Positions 15,147 through 23,392 of a stretch of 64,000 nucleotides of DNA are shown here, piece after piece. Within the stretch, counting starts at the first letter, position 1. Each line of letters begins with the position of its first letter. A program made the translations under genes and the position numbers. The notes beneath the pieces were generated by a model that saw only the letters and a list, made by a program, of their open reading frames with translations, ran no database searches and was not told where the DNA came from. Source of the DNA: PALSA-505 sp036267135 (GTDB lineage: Bacteria > Actinomycetota > Actinomycetes > Streptosporangiales > Streptosporangiaceae); the NCBI GenBank assembly GCA_036267135.1, contig DATAWQ010000155.1, positions 11,437 through 75,436 of the forward strand, written 5' to 3'.

Positions 15147-17000
15147 CTCAGCCCGGCCGCCGAGGTGCTTGGCCAGGAACTTGTCGGCCGCGGCGTAGAA
15201 CCGCAGCCGGTTCTGCGGCTTGGCGAACCCGTGCCCCTCGTCGGGGAACAGCATGTACTCGTGGTCGATCCCGGCCCGGCGCAGCGCCTCGACGATCTGC
15301 TCGGATTCGCTCTGCTTCACCCTGGGGTCGTTGGCGCCCTGCGCGATCAGCAGCGGGATCCGGATCTGGTCGGCCCGCGACAGCGGCGACCTGGACCAGA
15401 GGAACTCTTCCTCGGTGTCCGGGTTACCCACCCGGCGATGGAACTGGGAGATCATCGGGGCCCAGTACGGTGGGATCGTCGCGATCAGGGTCTTCAGGTT
15501 GGATGGGCCCACGATGTCGACCGCGCAGCAGAAAACGTCCGAATTGAACGCGGCCCCGGCCAGTGCCGCGTAGCCGCCGTAGGAGCCGCCGTAGATCGCC
15601 ACCCGCTTCGGGTCCGCCCAGCCCTGGGCGGTGACGTGGTCCACCGCGTCGAGCAGGTCGGTCTGCATCTTGGCGCCCCACTCCCGGTCCCCGGCGTTGA
15701 CGAACGTCTTGCCGTAACCGGTGGAGCCGCGGAAGTTCACCTGGACGCACAGGTAGCCGCGATTGGCCAGCCACTGCGCCTCCGGGTGGTAGCCCCAGTA
15801 GTCGCGGGCCCACGGGCCGCCGTGCACGTTCAGCACGGTCGGCAGCCCAGCGCGCTCCGCGCCGACCGGGAACGTCAGGTATCCGTGGATGGTCAGGCCG
15901 TCCCGCGCGGTGAACGAGAACGGCTCCATCGCGGCGAGCTCGTAGCGATCCAGTTCGGGCCGGGCCTCGAACAGGAACCGGCCGCTGCGGCTGGCCCGGT
16001 CGTAGCTGAAGTACGCGGCCGAACCGGTGTCGTTGGTGAAGGCGAGCAGCCAGATCGCGTCGGTGTCGTCGCCGCCGGAGAACATCGGGTCGCCCGGGTG
16101 TAGCGCCCTGATCGCCGCCAGGTCGGCCTCGAGCGAGGGGTCGAGCACGATGTAGCGCGACCGGTCCTTGCGCACCGTGACGATCTGCGGCTCCCGGGTC
16201 TGCGGGTGCAGCCTGACGTCGGTCACGTCCGCCTCGGCGTCGGCGGCCAGCACCTCGGTGGCCCCCGTGGCCACATTGATCAGCACCAGGCTGGCCGTGT
16301 CCGTGTCGAGTGAGCTCTGCGCGAGCAGCGAGCCGCCGTCCGCGGTGAACTCGAGCGGCCCGGTGGTCAGCATGTCCTCGGCCGGGATGCGCAGCAGCAG
16401 CCGCCACGGTGCTGGCTGCTGGTGGGCCTCCGCGCGGTCGCGGACCATCACGTCGGCACTGCCGTCGGCGTGCGGGGCCATCCCCGCCCTGACGGTCAGG
16501 TCCGCGTCCGCGACGAAACCGACGAAACCCGGGTTCTCCAGCTCCTTGACCAGCTCACCGGACACCAGGTCGAGCCGGTAGACGTCGTGCAGCTCGGGGT
16601 TGTCCCGGTTCAGCCCGACCAGCACCTCGGTGGGGAACTTAGGCTCGGTGGCGACGATCCTGGCCTGCACGTTCTCAAACGGGGTCAGGTCACGGCGCCC
16701 GCCGGTCACCAGGTCGACGTCGTGCAGCCGCCAGTTCTCGTCGCCGCCGGTGTCCTGCACGTACAGCAGGTGACGGCCGTCGTGGGCCCAGGTGAAGTCC
16801 CTGATGCCTCGGTCGGTGTCGTCGGTGATCACGCGTGCGGCCGCCCAGTCGACCCCCTCGTCGTTCACGGCGGCCACCCACACGTTCAGCACGCCTTCGT
16901 GCGGCGCGATCCAGGCGAGCTGGGTGCCATCGGGTGAGATCGACGGCTGCACCCTCTCCGGGTTGCCGAAAATAACCTTCAGCGGAAGCAGTTCTGTCAT
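15138..17000 (-). CDS. S9 family prolyl oligopeptidase-type peptidase
   Basis: This 620-residue serine peptidase has an N-terminal beta-propeller (about 1-350; repeated WAHDGRHLLYV / PDGTQLAW blades) and a C-terminal alpha/beta-hydrolase domain with the catalytic Ser in GGSYGGYAAL, the Asp region QGANDPRV and the His in DEGHGF. It cleaves peptides or acts as an acylaminoacyl peptidase, and is cytosolic (no signal). Start: ATG at 17000 with AGAAGAGG just upstream; an ATG at 17015 would add five residues. It is downstream of the MmyB-type regulator on the same strand. Confidence 0.9.
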   Translation of the reverse strand: MTELLPLKVIFGNPERVQPSISPDGTQLAWIAPHEGVLNVWVAAVNDEGVDWAAARVITDDTDRGIRDFTWAHDGRHLLYVQDTGGDENWRLHDVDLVTGGRRDLTPFENVQARIVATEPKFPTEVLVGLNRDNPELHDVYRLDLVSGELVKELENPGFVGFVADADLTVRAGMAPHADGSADVMVRDRAEAHQQPAPWRLLLRIPAEDMLTTGPLEFTADGGSLLAQSSLDTDTASLVLINVATGATEVLAADAEADVTDVRLHPQTREPQIVTVRKDRSRYIVLDPSLEADLAAIRALHPGDPMFSGGDDTDAIWLLAFTNDTGSAAYFSYDRASRSGRFLFEARPELDRYELAAMEPFSFTARDGLTIHGYLTFPVGAERAGLPTVLNVHGGPWARDYWGYHPEAQWLANRGYLCVQVNFRGSTGYGKTFVNAGDREWGAKMQTDLLDAVDHVTAQGWADPKRVAIYGGSYGGYAALAGAAFNSDVFCCAVDIVGPSNLKTLIATIPPYWAPMISQFHRRVGNPDTEEEFLWSRSPLSRADQIRIPLLIAQGANDPRVKQSESEQIVEALRRAGIDHEYMLFPDEGHGFAKPQNRLRFYAAADKFLAKHLGGRAESG

Positions 17001-17038
17001 GTCCTCTTCTCTCATGTCCCCACTCTCACGACATCTGC

Positions 17039-17869
17039 CTAGCATGCCCGGGTGAGTGCCCCAGTCGCGAACGACACAGCCGTGGGTTCGTCGGCCGGGT
17101 AGAACGACTCGATCGCCAGCTCCGCCACGGTGACGTCCATCGGCGTGCCGATCACCGTCGTCATGCTGAAGAACGAAAGCTCCTGCTCGCCGTGCCGGTA
17201 GCGCAGTGGTGCCACGACCTGGGGTGCCACGACCTGGGGTGCCACGATCCCGGCCGCCGCCGGCGGGCTGTCCTGGCCGCCCGGGTAGCCGAGCAGTTCG
17301 GCGTGCAGCTCGGCCAGCCGGGGGTCGCCGGTGCTGTGGACCTGCTGGCCCAGCCGGGTCAGCAGGTGCGCGCGCCACTGCGCCAGGTTGATGATCCTGG
17401 GCGCCATGCCGTCCGGGTGCAGGCTCAGCCGCAGCACGTTCACCGGCGGCTCCAGCAGTTCGGGCGCGGCCCCCGCGGTCAGCAACGCCACCCCCGCGCT
17501 GGCGTCGATCAGCTCCCACCACCGGTTGACCACCACGGCCGGGTACGGCGCCGGGCTGTCCAGCACCCGGCGCAATGCGGCCCGGACCGCGGCGAGCTCG
17601 GGCTCGTCCAACCCGTGCTCGGGGTAGGCCGGCGCGTAGCCGCCCGCCAGCAACAGGGCGTTGCGATCGCGGAGCGGCACGTCGAGGTGCTCGCTCAGGC
17701 GCAGGATCATGCCGCTGGTCGGCCGGGACCGGCCGGTCTCGACGAAGGACAGGTGCCGCGCCGAGATCTCGGCCGCGATGGCCAGGTCGAGCTGGCTCAG
17801 CCGGCGGCGCTGGCGCCACTCGCGCAGCAGATCCCCCACCGCTCTGGCCGACGGGCGGGGCGCGCTCAT
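17039..17869 (-). CDS. XRE regulator with MmyB-like ligand-binding domain
   Basis: This 276-residue regulator has an HTH at about 10-65 (LSQLDLAIAAEISARHLSFV) and then the MmyB ligand-binding domain with a PYPAVVVNRWWELIDAS segment (PAS-like, fatty-acid or flavin-binding in relatives). A VVAPQ repeat encoded by 15-bp DNA units lies in the surface loop near residue 212. The start is ATG at 17869, or GTG at 17878. It is divergent from a SnoaL-like gene, the usual arrangement for MmyB regulators and their target, with two palindromic operators between them. Confidence 0.88.
   Translation of the reverse strand: MSAPRPSARAVGDLLREWRQRRRLSQLDLAIAAEISARHLSFVETGRSRPTSGMILRLSEHLDVPLRDRNALLLAGGYAPAYPEHGLDEPELAAVRAALRRVLDSPAPYPAVVVNRWWELIDASAGVALLTAGAAPELLEPPVNVLRLSLHPDGMAPRIINLAQWRAHLLTRLGQQVHSTGDPRLAELHAELLGYPGGQDSPPAAAGIVAPQVVAPQVVAPLRYRHGEQELSFFSMTTVIGTPMDVTVAELAIESFYPADEPTAVSFATGALTRAC
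17206..17250. repeat. 15-bp tandem repeat in MmyB-type gene
   Basis: Three units of GGGGTGCCACGACCT (+ strand), two nearly identical and a third diverging at its end, encode the VVAPQ pentapeptides of the regulator. Confidence 0.8.
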
Positions 17870-17911
17870 CACGGTCACGGCGCGAGTCTACCGGCCCTGC
17901 TCAGGCTGGCC

Positions 17912-17952
17912 ATTACCTCTGGGATAAGGGTTGAAATTACCTGCCAGGTAAT
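17912..17952. promoter_or_regulatory. Twin operators for the MmyB-type regulator
   Basis: A perfect palindrome ATTACCTGCCAGGTAAT lies at 17936-17952. A half-conserved copy, ATTACCTCTGGGATAAG, starts 24 bp upstream at 17912. Both fall in the 160-bp divergent region between the regulator and the SnoaL-like gene. Confidence 0.75.
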
Positions 17953-18029
17953 CGACACCTTGACGTCCGACCGGTCACTCTCGGCGTGTCACGAACTCGT
18001 CAACCCAGACACCGGAGAGGAAAATCCCG

Positions 18030-18383
18030 ATGCAGGACACCATCGAGCGCTACATCGAGAGCTGGAACCAGACCGACCCACAGGCCCGGCGTGACCAAAT
18101 CGCTGAGCTGTGGGCGGCCGACGCCAGCTACACCGACCCGATGGCGCAGGCCCACGGCCACGACGAAATCGACAAGCTGGTCGCCGGCGCCCAGGCTCAG
18201 TTCCCCGGCCTGACCTTCCATCTGATCGGGCCGGTGGACGCCCACCACCAGCAGGCCAGGTTCACCTGGGGCCTGGGCCCGGCGGGCGCGGAGCCGCTGG
18301 TGATCGGCTTCGACGTCGCCGTGGCCGGCCAGGACGGCCGCCTGACCAGCGTCCTTGGCTTCCTGGACAAGGTCCCCGCCTGA
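18030..18383 (+). CDS. SnoaL-like / NTF2-fold protein
   Basis: This 117-residue protein of the NTF2/SnoaL superfamily begins IERYIESWNQTDPQARRDQI and has the central YTDPMAQAHGHDEI segment. Some relatives are cyclases, isomerases or dehydratases; others only bind small molecules. GAGAGGAAAATCCCG gives a good ribosome site. It is the probable direct target of the divergent MmyB-type regulator. Substrate unknown. Confidence 0.85.
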   Translation: MQDTIERYIESWNQTDPQARRDQIAELWAADASYTDPMAQAHGHDEIDKLVAGAQAQFPGLTFHLIGPVDAHHQQARFTWGLGPAGAEPLVIGFDVAVAGQDGRLTSVLGFLDKVPA

Positions 18384-18539
18384 TCCGCCGCGGCCCGGGT
18401 CGCGACCACCGTGGCCCGGGCGGCCCGGGCGGCCGGACGGCGGCCGGGTGCGGTTTCTGAACCCCGCCCCCCTGATCTTCCCCCGGCACCCCCTGAGCCG
18501 GACCGCCGCACCGCCCCGCGCTGGTAATTTCGAGGCACC

Positions 18540-18908
18540 ATGTCCTCGTCACGCACCGTGCGCGAGAACGGTGGCTCAGCGGCTGAGCGGGTCCGGCGCA
18601 TCCTGGAACTGGGTCTGGGTGGAGACTGGCCCAGTTCAGAGCAGGTCGCGGCCCGGCTTTCGGTCAGCCTGCAGCACCTGCGCCGCCGGCTGCGCGAGGA
18701 GGGCACCTCGATCGGCCAGATTCGCGAGGAGATCCTCAAGGACGCGGCCATCGCCAGCCTGACCCGCGGCGAGGAGCCGGTGAGTGAGCTGTCCGCCCGG
18801 CTCGGGTTCTCCGAGCCCAGCGCGTTCCGCCGCGCCTTCCGGCGGTGGACCGGCTCCCCTCCCGGCGCCTACCGGCCCGGCCCCGATTCGCCCGAGCCGG
18901 ATGGCTAG
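18540..18908 (+). CDS. Stand-alone AraC-type DNA-binding domain
   Basis: This 122-residue protein consists almost only of an AraC HTH_18 domain (about 30-112). It has two HTH units, ending in the signature LGFSEPSAFRRAFRRWTGSPPGAYR. The sequence is closest in style to the C-terminal third of OruR-like AraC regulators, which usually carry a ~200-residue N-terminal Arabinose_bd domain that is absent here. The upstream 156 bp show no trace of it. It may be a truncated gene or a constitutive short regulator. Confidence 0.75.
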   Translation: MSSSRTVRENGGSAAERVRRILELGLGGDWPSSEQVAARLSVSLQHLRRRLREEGTSIGQIREEILKDAAIASLTRGEEPVSELSARLGFSEPSAFRRAFRRWTGSPPGAYRPGPDSPEPDG

Positions 18909-18920
18909 GCCTCTTTTCTA

Positions 18921-18967
18921 ACTGAACGGTGGCCATGACCAAGCCGGTGCTATGGCCACCGTTCAGT
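18921..18967. terminator. Bidirectional hairpin terminator
   Basis: A perfect 16-bp inverted repeat, ACTGAACGGTGGCCAT / ATGGCCACCGTTCAGT, with a 15-nt loop lies exactly between the convergent AraC-type and acyl-CoA synthetase genes. Confidence 0.88.
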
Positions 18968-18988
18968 AAGCCAATAACTGCGACCCAC

Positions 18989-20494
18989 CTAGATGCTGCG
19001 GCCGGTGTCGGCCCAGTAGGGGGCGCGCAGCTTCCGCTTGAACAGCTTGCCGGTCTCCTCGCGGGGCAGTTCAGCGGTGAAGACGACCACCTTGGGGGCC
19101 TTGTAGCCCGCCAGCGTGCGGTGCACGTAGCCGCGCACGTCGTCCTCGGTTAGGCTCGCCCCCGGCTCCAGTTCGATGTGCGCGGCCAGCGCCTCGCCGA
19201 AATCCTCGTCGGGTATGCCGAACACGGCGCTGTCCCGCACCCCGGCGAGCTCGCTCAGGGCGGCCTCGATCTCGGCCGGGTAGATGTTCACCCCGCCGGA
19301 GATCACCATGTCGCTGGCCCGGTCGGTCAGGTACAGGAATCCGTCGGCGTCCACCCGGCCGACGTCGCCCACGGTCACGAACCCGGCCAGCTCCATGGCC
19401 CGGCGCTTCGCCTCGTCGCCCAGGTAGCTGAAGGCAGGCCACCAGCCCGGCGGCTTGACGTACACGGTCCCCACCTCCCCGGTGGGGACGTCCGCGCCGT
19501 CGCCGCCGACGATGCGGATCGCGGCGTCGTCCACGGGCGCGCCGACCGTGCCGGGATGGGCCAGCCAGGATGTGGAGTCACACCACACCACCGGGCCGGT
19601 CTCGGTGCCGCCGTAGTACTCGGCCACGATAGGCCCGAGCCAGTCGATGATCTGCCGCTTGAGCCCCACCGGGCACGGTGCCGCCGTGTGCACGATCTTG
19701 GTCAGCGAGGACAGGTCGTACCCGGTCCTGACCTCCTCGGGCAGCCGCAGCAGCCGGGTGAACATGGTCGGCACCATCTGGATCTGCTGGATCCGGTGCC
19801 GCTGCACCAGCGCCAGGAGTTGCTCGGCGTCGAAGCTCGCCATGATGGTCACGTCCATGCCGAGCACGGCCGCCACCGAGGCCAGCACGTTGGGCGCGGC
19901 GTGGTACATCGGCGCGGGGATCAGCGTGCGGATGCCGGGACCCAGTCCGAAGCGCTCCATCAGCGCGCCGGCCATGTTCAGTGTCTGGTCGAGGTCGATT
20001 TTCTCGCGGATCACGCCCTTGGGCCTGCCGGTGGTGCCCGAGGTATAGATGACCCCGGGGCGGGGGAGGCCAACCGGCGTGGCGGCGGGTTCCTGCGCGG
20101 CCAGCCAGACCTCGAGTTCGAGCCGGGGCTGGCCGGTGCGCGGCACGCCGGGCTGCGGCACCTCGATGACCTGGACGCCGGCCGGTGCGGCCGCGGTCAC
20201 CACCGGCACGAACTCCGAGTGGGCGAACACGGCCTTGGCGCCGCTGTCGGCCAGCAGGTAGCCAAGCTCGTCGCCGCGCCAGTGCCAGTTGACCGGCACC
20301 GGGCTGGCCCCGGCCCGGCTGATCCCCATCGTCAGCTCCATGAACTCGACCGAGTTGCGCAGCACCTGGGCCACCGTGTCCCCGTCGCCCACGCCGAGCG
20401 CGGCCAGCCCACCCGCGATCAGCGCGGCCCGTTCGTGCGCCTGGGCATACGTGCGCTCGGTCTCGTCGCAGCGGATCGCGGGCTCTGCGCTCAT
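18989..20494 (-). CDS. AMP-dependent acyl-CoA synthetase/ligase
   Basis: This 501-residue member of the ANL superfamily activates a carboxylic acid to acyl-AMP and then acyl-CoA. Motifs: A3 YTSGTTGRPKG near 150, A5 YYGGTETG near 295, A8 hinge (VTVGDVGRVDADGFLYLTDR) near 370-390, and the A10 lysine in PREETGKLFKRKLR near the C-terminus. All are complete. It is monocistronic and divergent from the ROK regulator. Substrate unknown, probably a medium-chain or aromatic acid. Confidence 0.92.
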   Translation of the reverse strand: MSAEPAIRCDETERTYAQAHERAALIAGGLAALGVGDGDTVAQVLRNSVEFMELTMGISRAGASPVPVNWHWRGDELGYLLADSGAKAVFAHSEFVPVVTAAAPAGVQVIEVPQPGVPRTGQPRLELEVWLAAQEPAATPVGLPRPGVIYTSGTTGRPKGVIREKIDLDQTLNMAGALMERFGLGPGIRTLIPAPMYHAAPNVLASVAAVLGMDVTIMASFDAEQLLALVQRHRIQQIQMVPTMFTRLLRLPEEVRTGYDLSSLTKIVHTAAPCPVGLKRQIIDWLGPIVAEYYGGTETGPVVWCDSTSWLAHPGTVGAPVDDAAIRIVGGDGADVPTGEVGTVYVKPPGWWPAFSYLGDEAKRRAMELAGFVTVGDVGRVDADGFLYLTDRASDMVISGGVNIYPAEIEAALSELAGVRDSAVFGIPDEDFGEALAAHIELEPGASLTEDDVRGYVHRTLAGYKAPKVVVFTAELPREETGKLFKRKLRAPYWADTGRSI

Positions 20495-20613
20495 CGTCGG
20501 CGGTTCCTTTCGCGCTGGTGCACGCCGGATTTCTCTACCTTAGAGAGCCAGTGCAGCCCAGGGTCACAGCAGCACGGGGCCACCGCAGCACGGGGCTTAA
20601 GTCAAGATTATTG

Positions 20614-20641
20614 TTGACATTAACGACCTGTTAAGTAGGCT
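20614..20641 (+). promoter_or_regulatory. Promoter of the ROK regulator
   Basis: TTGACA at 20614-20619 and TAGGCT at 20636-20641 are 16 bp apart and very close to the ATG at 20649. A TTAAC(N5)GTTAA inverted repeat lies between them, which suggests autoregulation and a very short leader. Confidence 0.5.
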
Positions 20642-20648
20642 ATTGATC

Positions 20649-22112
20649 ATGTCCGTAGCTGCTCGCCCGCGACAGGAGGACTTGGACCGGTCGACGCCTG
20701 GGCGCTCGCATTCCGAGGAGGCCAGGCGGGCCGCTGCCGCCCACCCCCGGCCCGATGGGGACAGGCGGGCCGTGGCCGCGCGCCCCCAGCACAAGGCCGG
20801 CCCGGCCGATGCCGGCGGAGAGTTCGATGAGGGGGGCGGGGGCGCGCGGCCGCAGCGCGGGGACGTCGGCCGAGGGCACGATGAGGGGGGCGGGGGCGCG
20901 CGGTTGCGGCGGGAGGACGTCACCCGGACCGAGGACTGGCGGCGCACGGCCAACGCCAGCGCCGTGTTGCAGGCCGCGATGGATCACGGGCCGGTGGCGC
21001 GCAGCACCATCGCCCGGCTGGCCGGCCTCAGCCCGGCCGCGGTGAGCAGGCTGTGCGCCGAACTGGCCGGCACGGGGCTGCTGCGCGAGGTGCCGGAGGC
21101 GGTCACGGCGAACGGTGTGGGCCGGCCGCACGTGCCGGTCGAGGTGGACACCTCCCGCCGGGTGGCCTGTGGGCTGCACATCGCGTTCAGGTACGCGACG
21201 CTCGCGCTGGTGGATCTGCACGGCCATGTGATCGCGCGGGAGCAGATCGAGCATCCGGCGGCCGATCCCACGGTGGTGCTGTCGCGGATCGCCCGGCGGC
21301 TGCCCGAATTCGCCGCCGAGCAAGCCGGCGGCCGGACGCCGCTGGGGCTCGGCGTGGCCAGCGGCGGGTGGGTGGACCGCGAGCACGGGGTGATCATGGA
21401 GAACGCCCCGCTCGGCTGGCGCAACGTGCCGGTTCGCGAGCTGATGACGGCCGCCACCGGGCTGCCGGTGTACGTGGACAGCCACTCCCGGGCGCTGGCC
21501 CGGGCCGAGCAGTTGTTCGGCGACGCCAGGACCAGGCCCAGCGTGGTGCATCTGTTCGTGGGCAACGTGGTGGACGCGGCGTTCGCGACCGGTGGGGCGG
21601 TGCACCACGGCCCACGCTCGGCCGCCGGTTCGGTCGCGCACCTGCCGCTGGCGGGGCGGGCCGACCCGTGCTCGTGCGGCCGGCGTGGCTGCCTGGAGGC
21701 GGCCGTGTCCGACCGCGCGCTCGGGTTGCGGGCCGCCAGGCAGCAGATCACACCGGGCCCGGCGTTCGACGCGCTGCTGGACGCGGCCCGGGGTGGTGAC
21801 CGGCGGGCCGTTGAGCTGTTCCGCGAACGGGCCAGGCTGGTGGGGGCCGCGGCCGCCGTGCTGCTCGACGTGCTCAACCCCGAGGTCCTGGTCATCACCG
21901 AGGCGGGCGCGATCTACCTGCCCGGGTGCCTGGACGAATTGCGGGCCGAGGTGAGCGAGCGATCCCGGCTGTGCCGCGATGCAGGGCGCTCGATCATCGC
22001 CACCAGTTTCGGCGGCGACGCGCTGCCGGTCGCGGCCAGCGCCGTGCTGCTCGACGCCGTCTACACCGACCCCCTGCGCCAGCGCCAGCCCGCGATGCCA
22101 CGGGCTTCCTGA
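20649..22112 (+). CDS. ROK-family transcriptional regulator
   Basis: This 487-residue protein has a MarR-like winged HTH at about 105-160 (ARSTIARLAGLSPAAVSRL) and a ROK kinase-fold domain at about 175-470. The domain has the DxGxx-type strand and the zinc motif CSCGRRGCLEA (consensus CGxxGCxE). The first ~95 residues are an unusual Arg/Gly-rich extension containing an 18-residue tandem repeat. It lies next to a sulfonate transporter, so it may regulate it, though typical ROK ligands are sugars. ATG at 20649; a TTG at 20643 is in frame. Confidence 0.87.
   Translation: MSVAARPRQEDLDRSTPGRSHSEEARRAAAAHPRPDGDRRAVAARPQHKAGPADAGGEFDEGGGGARPQRGDVGRGHDEGGGGARLRREDVTRTEDWRRTANASAVLQAAMDHGPVARSTIARLAGLSPAAVSRLCAELAGTGLLREVPEAVTANGVGRPHVPVEVDTSRRVACGLHIAFRYATLALVDLHGHVIAREQIEHPAADPTVVLSRIARRLPEFAAEQAGGRTPLGLGVASGGWVDREHGVIMENAPLGWRNVPVRELMTAATGLPVYVDSHSRALARAEQLFGDARTRPSVVHLFVGNVVDAAFATGGAVHHGPRSAAGSVAHLPLAGRADPCSCGRRGCLEAAVSDRALGLRAARQQITPGPAFDALLDAARGGDRRAVELFRERARLVGAAAAVLLDVLNPEVLVITEAGAIYLPGCLDELRAEVSERSRLCRDAGRSIIATSFGGDALPVAASAVLLDAVYTDPLRQRQPAMPRAS
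20825..20932 (+). repeat. 54-bp tandem repeat in ROK gene
   Basis: Two copies, spaced 54 bp, start CGATGAGGGGGGCGGGGGCG and encode 18-residue units beginning DEGGGGAR, within the low-complexity N-terminal extension of the ROK regulator. Confidence 0.75.
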
Positions 22113-22130
22113 CGCACGCGACGAGAGGCC

Positions 22131-22222
22131 GAATTAATTTAAGAAGTTGCAAACATTGACACCGGCGAAAGCCTTATCGATGATTAATTAATGATCAGGC
22201 ATAAACGGTTCTTGATTAGCCC
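22131..22222 (+). promoter_or_regulatory. Control region of the sulfonate transporter operon
   Basis: An AT-rich block inside a 251-bp gap. It has GAATTAATTT at 22131, GTTGCAA at 22146, ATTGAC at 22155 and TTAGCCC at 22216, and the same four elements recur in the same order before the dioxygenase gene. An ATTAATTAAT palindrome lies near 22183. The rest of the gap to 22363 holds no gene. Confidence 0.6.
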
Positions 22223-22363
22223 GCCGAGCAGTATTGACATGTAGTTTCTAACTGCCGGTAAAACGGCTTTTGACGCCTTGTGGCCTGGGTCTGCCCGGCT
22301 ATCAATTACGCCATCACTCGGTCTTGTCAGCCTGCCTGAAATCGTGAGGGAGTTCACCGCACA

Positions 22364-23392
22364 ATGTCCTACAAAATTTCTCGGACGCTTCGCGCCTCGG
22401 CGCTGGCCGGCCTGCTGGCCCTGGTCTCCGCGTGCGCCGCCTCGGCCTCCGCCGGACAGACCACCTCCGGCGGCAGTTCGTCTGGCCCGGTGCTGAACTT
22501 CGGCGACCAGCAGCAGGAGTTCCAGACCCTGCTGCAAGCCTCCGGCGCCCTGAAGGGCGCGTCTTACCAGGTCAACTTCGTCGAGTTCGACAGCGGCCCG
22601 CTGGTGGACGCCGGATTCGCGGCGCACCGGATCGACGTCGGGTTCATGGGCGACCTGCCGGCCACGCTCGCGGCCAAGGCGAAGCTGCCGGTGGTCGCCG
22701 CGGGGGTGTACGACCCGATCGGGGCCGACGAATTCCTGCTGGCCAAGCCCGGCATCACCTCGATCTCACAGCTCCGCGGCAAGCCGGTGGCCTACACCAC
22801 CGGCACGGCCGAGCAGGCCTTCGCGCTGCGCGCGCTGAAGACGGCCGGGCTGTCCCAGCAGGACGTCAAGCAGGTCAACGTCAGCCTGCTGCAACTCGGC
22901 ACGGTGCTGCAATCGGGCGCCGCCGACGCGTCGGTGGTCAGCGCCGAGCAGAAGGTCGACTACCAGCAGACCCACCCGGGGGCGAAGGTGCTGGCCAACC
23001 AGGACACCGTGCAGCCGCCGAGCTACGACTACCTGCTGGCCACCAAGACCGCCCTCGCCAGCAAGACCAAGCTGGCAGACATCGACAACCTCACCGAGCG
23101 GCTGATCAAGGCCGAGAACTGGGAGAAGACCCACCAGAGCCAGTGGGTCACCGACTACTACGTGAACGTCGAGCACCAGACCCCGGCACTGGCCAAGCTG
23201 ATACTCGCGGCCGGCGGCACGGCGAACTTCGTGCCGATCACGGCATCGGTGCAGGCAGCGCTGCAGAACGTGGTCACCCTGCTGGCCGGGGCGAAGGCGA
23301 TACCCGCCTCGTACAGTGTGGCGCCGCTGTTCAGCGCGGCCGAGTCCAGCCGGTACAACGCCACCGTCAAGGAGACCCCGCAGCATGGCTGA
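22364..23392 (+). CDS. ssuA: Sulfonate/nitrate/taurine-type ABC transporter substrate-binding protein
   Basis: This 342-residue extracytoplasmic lipoprotein has an N-terminal signal (residues 1-24) with the lipobox-like LVSAC, then an SsuA/NMT1-type periplasmic-binding fold (VNFVEFDSGPLVDAGFAAHR and a VAYTTGTAEQAFALRAL helix). It captures an organosulfonate or similar anion and delivers it to the permease. The 3' end overlaps the permease start by 8 bp. Ligand assignment rests on the downstream TauD-type gene and the SsuA-like sequence. Confidence 0.85.
   Translation: MSYKISRTLRASALAGLLALVSACAASASAGQTTSGGSSSGPVLNFGDQQQEFQTLLQASGALKGASYQVNFVEFDSGPLVDAGFAAHRIDVGFMGDLPATLAAKAKLPVVAAGVYDPIGADEFLLAKPGITSISQLRGKPVAYTTGTAEQAFALRALKTAGLSQQDVKQVNVSLLQLGTVLQSGAADASVVSAEQKVDYQQTHPGAKVLANQDTVQPPSYDYLLATKTALASKTKLADIDNLTERLIKAENWEKTHQSQWVTDYYVNVEHQTPALAKLILAAGGTANFVPITASVQAALQNVVTLLAGAKAIPASYSVAPLFSAAESSRYNATVKETPQHG

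Noticed and set aside
22131..22363. Possible riboswitch in the ssuA leader
   Set aside because: Some hairpin potential, but no match to a riboswitch class I recognise. The repeated elements fit a promoter/operator better.
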